DNA from: UBA1732 sp045114235
GTDB lineage: Bacteria; Verrucomicrobiota; Lentisphaeria; Victivallales; UBA1829
Assembly: GCA_045114235.1 (NCBI GenBank)
Contig: JBGUKB010000109.1
Location: 1 to 20,388, forward strand
Length of the DNA stretch: 20,388 bases
Reading direction: 5' to 3'
The position numbers and the translations under genes are program-made. The first letter of the stretch is position 1. Each line of letters starts with the position of its first letter. The notes beneath the pieces are model-generated. The model saw only the letters and a list, made by a program, of their open reading frames with translations, was not told where the DNA came from and did not search any database. Below are positions 18,491 through 20,388 of the stretch, piece by piece.

Positions 18491-20388
18491 ATGAAACGCT
18501 TCCTGCTCTGTTCGGCTATGATGGCCTTCGCCGCGCTCTCGTCCGTCGCGGCGGAACCCTCGCAGCCACTTTCCACGCCCGTCGGACGTCTGCTTTCGAC
18601 TCCGCACGAAATGACCCTCGCCATCACCGCTGAAAGCGAAAACTGGAACGGAACTCTTCTGAACCAGCAGGGCGGAAACTGCGGCTTTTCCGTCAGTTTC
18701 ACCGGCGGTGGCGGCGGACGGGGCGGCAGAGGCGGCGGCCCCGGCGGAGGGTTCGGTGGCGGTTTCGGCGGCGGCCCCGGCATGGGCGGCCCCGGTGGCG
18801 GCTGGGGGCAGCAGCCCGCAGCTCAGACCGGTCTCCGTGTAAACGGCGTCCAGGGAGCCGCGCAGGTCAGTTCGGACAGCTTCCCGAAAGGCAAACCCGT
18901 GAAGATCATTATCGTGGCAAGCCAGAAGGAACACCGTTTCGAGGTCTACGCGAACGGTGAACGCGTTGCGCAGGGCCGCGCGAACAACGTGATCGGCGAG
19001 CCCACCTGGCGCGCGATGACCATCGGCGCGGACGGAAACGGCAACAGCAAGTTCAACGGCAGTATCAATTACGTGGCCCTGTGGGACCGCGCGCTCTCCG
19101 CCGACGAGATTACCAAGCTCTACTCCAATTCCGACGAAGCGTCCGGATTCACCGACGCCAAGGCCAATTACTCCTGGGACGTCAAGGCCGCCAAGCCCAT
19201 CACCGGCGGCGTGCCGCTCTACCCGGTCCGCGGCGTGAACGTCTCCAGCGACGCCACAGCTCCCGCCGACCCGCTCACCCTCTGGTACAAGCGCGTGCCC
19301 GGCACCTGGACCGATATGCTCCCCATCGGCAACGGCCACATGGGCGCCATGATCGCCGGACGCCCCGAACGCGAATACCTTATCCTGAACGAGGACACGA
19401 TCTGGGCGGGCGGTCCGTACGACCACCTGAATCCTGACGCCACCCCGGAAAAGCTCGCGCAGATGCGCCAGCTCATCTTCGACGGCAAGGCCGACCAGGC
19501 CGGAAACATCGCGAACAGCAGCTTCATCTCCCGTCCCAGCGCCGAAATGGCGTACTCCGTGGCAGGCGCGCTCGGGCTCGAACAGGACACCGGCGACGGC
19601 GACGTGACCGGATACATCCACAGCCTGAACATCCGCGAGGCCGTCGCGCAGACCAAGTTCACGCGCAACGGCGTGACCTACACCCGCGAATACTTCGCCA
19701 GCTATCCGGACCGCGTGCTCGCCGTCCGCCTGACCGCCGACAAGCCCGCCAGCGTCACGGTCTCCGCGTTCCTCGGCACCGCGCAGGACCTCCAAGCCGT
19801 CAAGGTCGACGGCAACACCATGACCCTGACGGGCCGCACCATCGACTACAACGGCATCCCCGGCGCGACGAAGTTCCAGATGACCGGCCGCGTGTTCAAC
19901 CAGGGCGGCAAGCTCACTGCCAATGCGCGCGGCATCGACGTGGAAAAGGCCGACTCCGTGGTCATCCTGGTCGACATCGAATCCGCGTTCAAGGCGTACA
20001 ACGACGTTTCCGGCGACCCCGCGAAACGCATCGACGACGTCTTCAAAAAGTTCGCCACCGTCGACTACGAGGCGCTGAAGAAGACGCACATCGCCGACTA
20101 CCGCAAGCTCTTCGACCGCGTGACCTTCGATCTCGGCGGCACCCCGTCCCAGCTCCCGACCGACCAGCGCCTCGCCGCCCGCAACCAGCGCGGCAACCAG
20201 CTCGACCCCGACCTGGCGTCCCTCTACTTCCAGTTCGGCCGCTACCTGCTGATCGCCAGCTCGCGCCCCGGCAGCCAGCCCGCGAACCTCCAGGGCATCT
20301 GGAGCGAAGAGGTGAACGTGCCGTGGCAGAGCAAGTACACGATCAACATCAACGCGGAAATGAACTACTGGCCCGCCGAGACCGCGAA
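18491..20388 (+). CDS. Exported GH95-family alpha-L-fucosidase with N-terminal LamG-like domain, C-terminus beyond the window
   Basis: 632 codons are visible. A signal peptide ends near SSVAAEP (residue 22). Residues about 30-212 form a LamG/concanavalin-like domain ending in INYVALWDRALSADEITKLY. It is interrupted at 71-105 by a glycine-rich run. The GH95 N-terminal domain starts near 262 (LWYKRVPGTWTDMLPIGNGHMGAM) with LNEDTIWAGGPYDHLNP at 299-315. The linker and the start of the (alpha/alpha)6 barrel show PANLQGIWSEEVNVPW at 597-612 and NINAEMNYWPAE at 619-630. Asn619 and Asn621 seem to match the pair that activates water in a characterised Bifidobacterium GH95 enzyme; this is from memory. 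The general acid and remaining barrel lie outside. It probably removes alpha-L-fucose (or related L-galactose) from host or plant glycans. AAGGAG lies about 8 nt before the ATG. Confidence 0.92.
   Translation, partial: MKRFLLCSAMMAFAALSSVAAEPSQPLSTPVGRLLSTPHEMTLAITAESENWNGTLLNQQGGNCGFSVSFTGGGGGRGGRGGGPGGGFGGGFGGGPGMGGPGGGWGQQPAAQTGLRVNGVQGAAQVSSDSFPKGKPVKIIIVASQKEHRFEVYANGERVAQGRANNVIGEPTWRAMTIGADGNGNSKFNGSINYVALWDRALSADEITKLYSNSDEASGFTDAKANYSWDVKAAKPITGGVPLYPVRGVNVSSDATAPADPLTLWYKRVPGTWTDMLPIGNGHMGAMIAGRPEREYLILNEDTIWAGGPYDHLNPDATPEKLAQMRQLIFDGKADQAGNIANSSFISRPSAEMAYSVAGALGLEQDTGDGDVTGYIHSLNIREAVAQTKFTRNGVTYTREYFASYPDRVLAVRLTADKPASVTVSAFLGTAQDLQAVKVDGNTMTLTGRTIDYNGIPGATKFQMTGRVFNQGGKLTANARGIDVEKADSVVILVDIESAFKAYNDVSGDPAKRIDDVFKKFATVDYEALKKTHIADYRKLFDRVTFDLGGTPSQLPTDQRLAARNQRGNQLDPDLASLYFQFGRYLLIASSRPGSQPANLQGIWSEEVNVPWQSKYTININAEMNYWPAETA
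18701..18805 (+). repeat. Glycine-rich low-complexity insert in the GH95 LamG-like domain
   Basis: GGC/GGT/GGA-rich sequence encodes residues 71-105, almost all Gly with Arg, Pro, Phe and Met (units such as GGFGGGFGGG). It lies between two predicted beta strands of the LamG-like domain, and the reading frame is intact on both sides. Its codon pattern is repetitive and prone to length variation. Confidence 0.8.

Noticed and set aside
18476..20089. Minus-strand open frame opposite the GH95 gene
   Set aside because: It is antisense to clear GH95 motifs, and its composition is typical of a GC-rich shadow frame.

Overview
This window looks like chromosomal DNA of a GC-rich, LPS-making Gram-negative bacterium that carries an AT-rich island at its left end. 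The gene set includes a stand-alone heptose adenylyltransferase, an O-antigen-ligase-like membrane protein, BatB/C/D/E-type proteins, a TadE-like pilin-type protein, and a secreted GH95 fucosidase with a LamG-like front domain. This combination suggests a glycan-degrading member of the PVC superphylum, perhaps Lentisphaerota (Victivallis-like) or a relative. That placement is an inference, since the window holds no rRNA or other phylogenetic marker.

Region A (1-2863, minus strand, AT-rich) is a three-gene restriction-modification operon. Its order is an N4-cytosine-type DNA methyltransferase, an XcyI-family PD-(D/E)XK endonuclease, then a GHKL/MutL-MORC-like ATPase that runs off the left edge. 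The ATPase has Gln where the family's catalytic Glu is expected. A near-consensus sigma70 promoter with an extended -10 lies about 150 nt upstream of the methyltransferase.

Region B (2864-3147) is a gene-free boundary. It holds a hairpin-rich patch and a second, diverged copy of the last 36 bp of hpt.

Region C (3148-9001, minus strand) is a tightly packed operon starting at lon. The order is lon, a secreted LolA-like protein, a TadE-like protein, rfaE2, then hpt. Junctions overlap or sit a few bases apart. Lon carries an unusual C-terminal tail of about 270 residues rich in Pro, Lys, Glu and Ala.

Region D (9174-18311, plus strand) diverges from lon. The order is an O-antigen-ligase-like protein with a C-terminal repeat region, murD (GTGA overlap), a BatB-BatC fusion, a BatD-BatE fusion, and a small secreted protein of unknown function. 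Both Bat fusions keep a signal-peptide-like segment at the internal junction, as if two ancestral exported proteins had been joined.

Region E (18312-20388, plus strand) is a separately promoted gene for an exported GH95 enzyme, cut by the right edge. Its promoter region has two perfect inverted repeats. A glycine-rich stretch of about 35 residues interrupts its LamG-like domain.

No tRNA, rRNA, CRISPR array or transposase was seen. The long antisense open frames over lon, the bat genes and the GH95 gene are codon-bias shadows.
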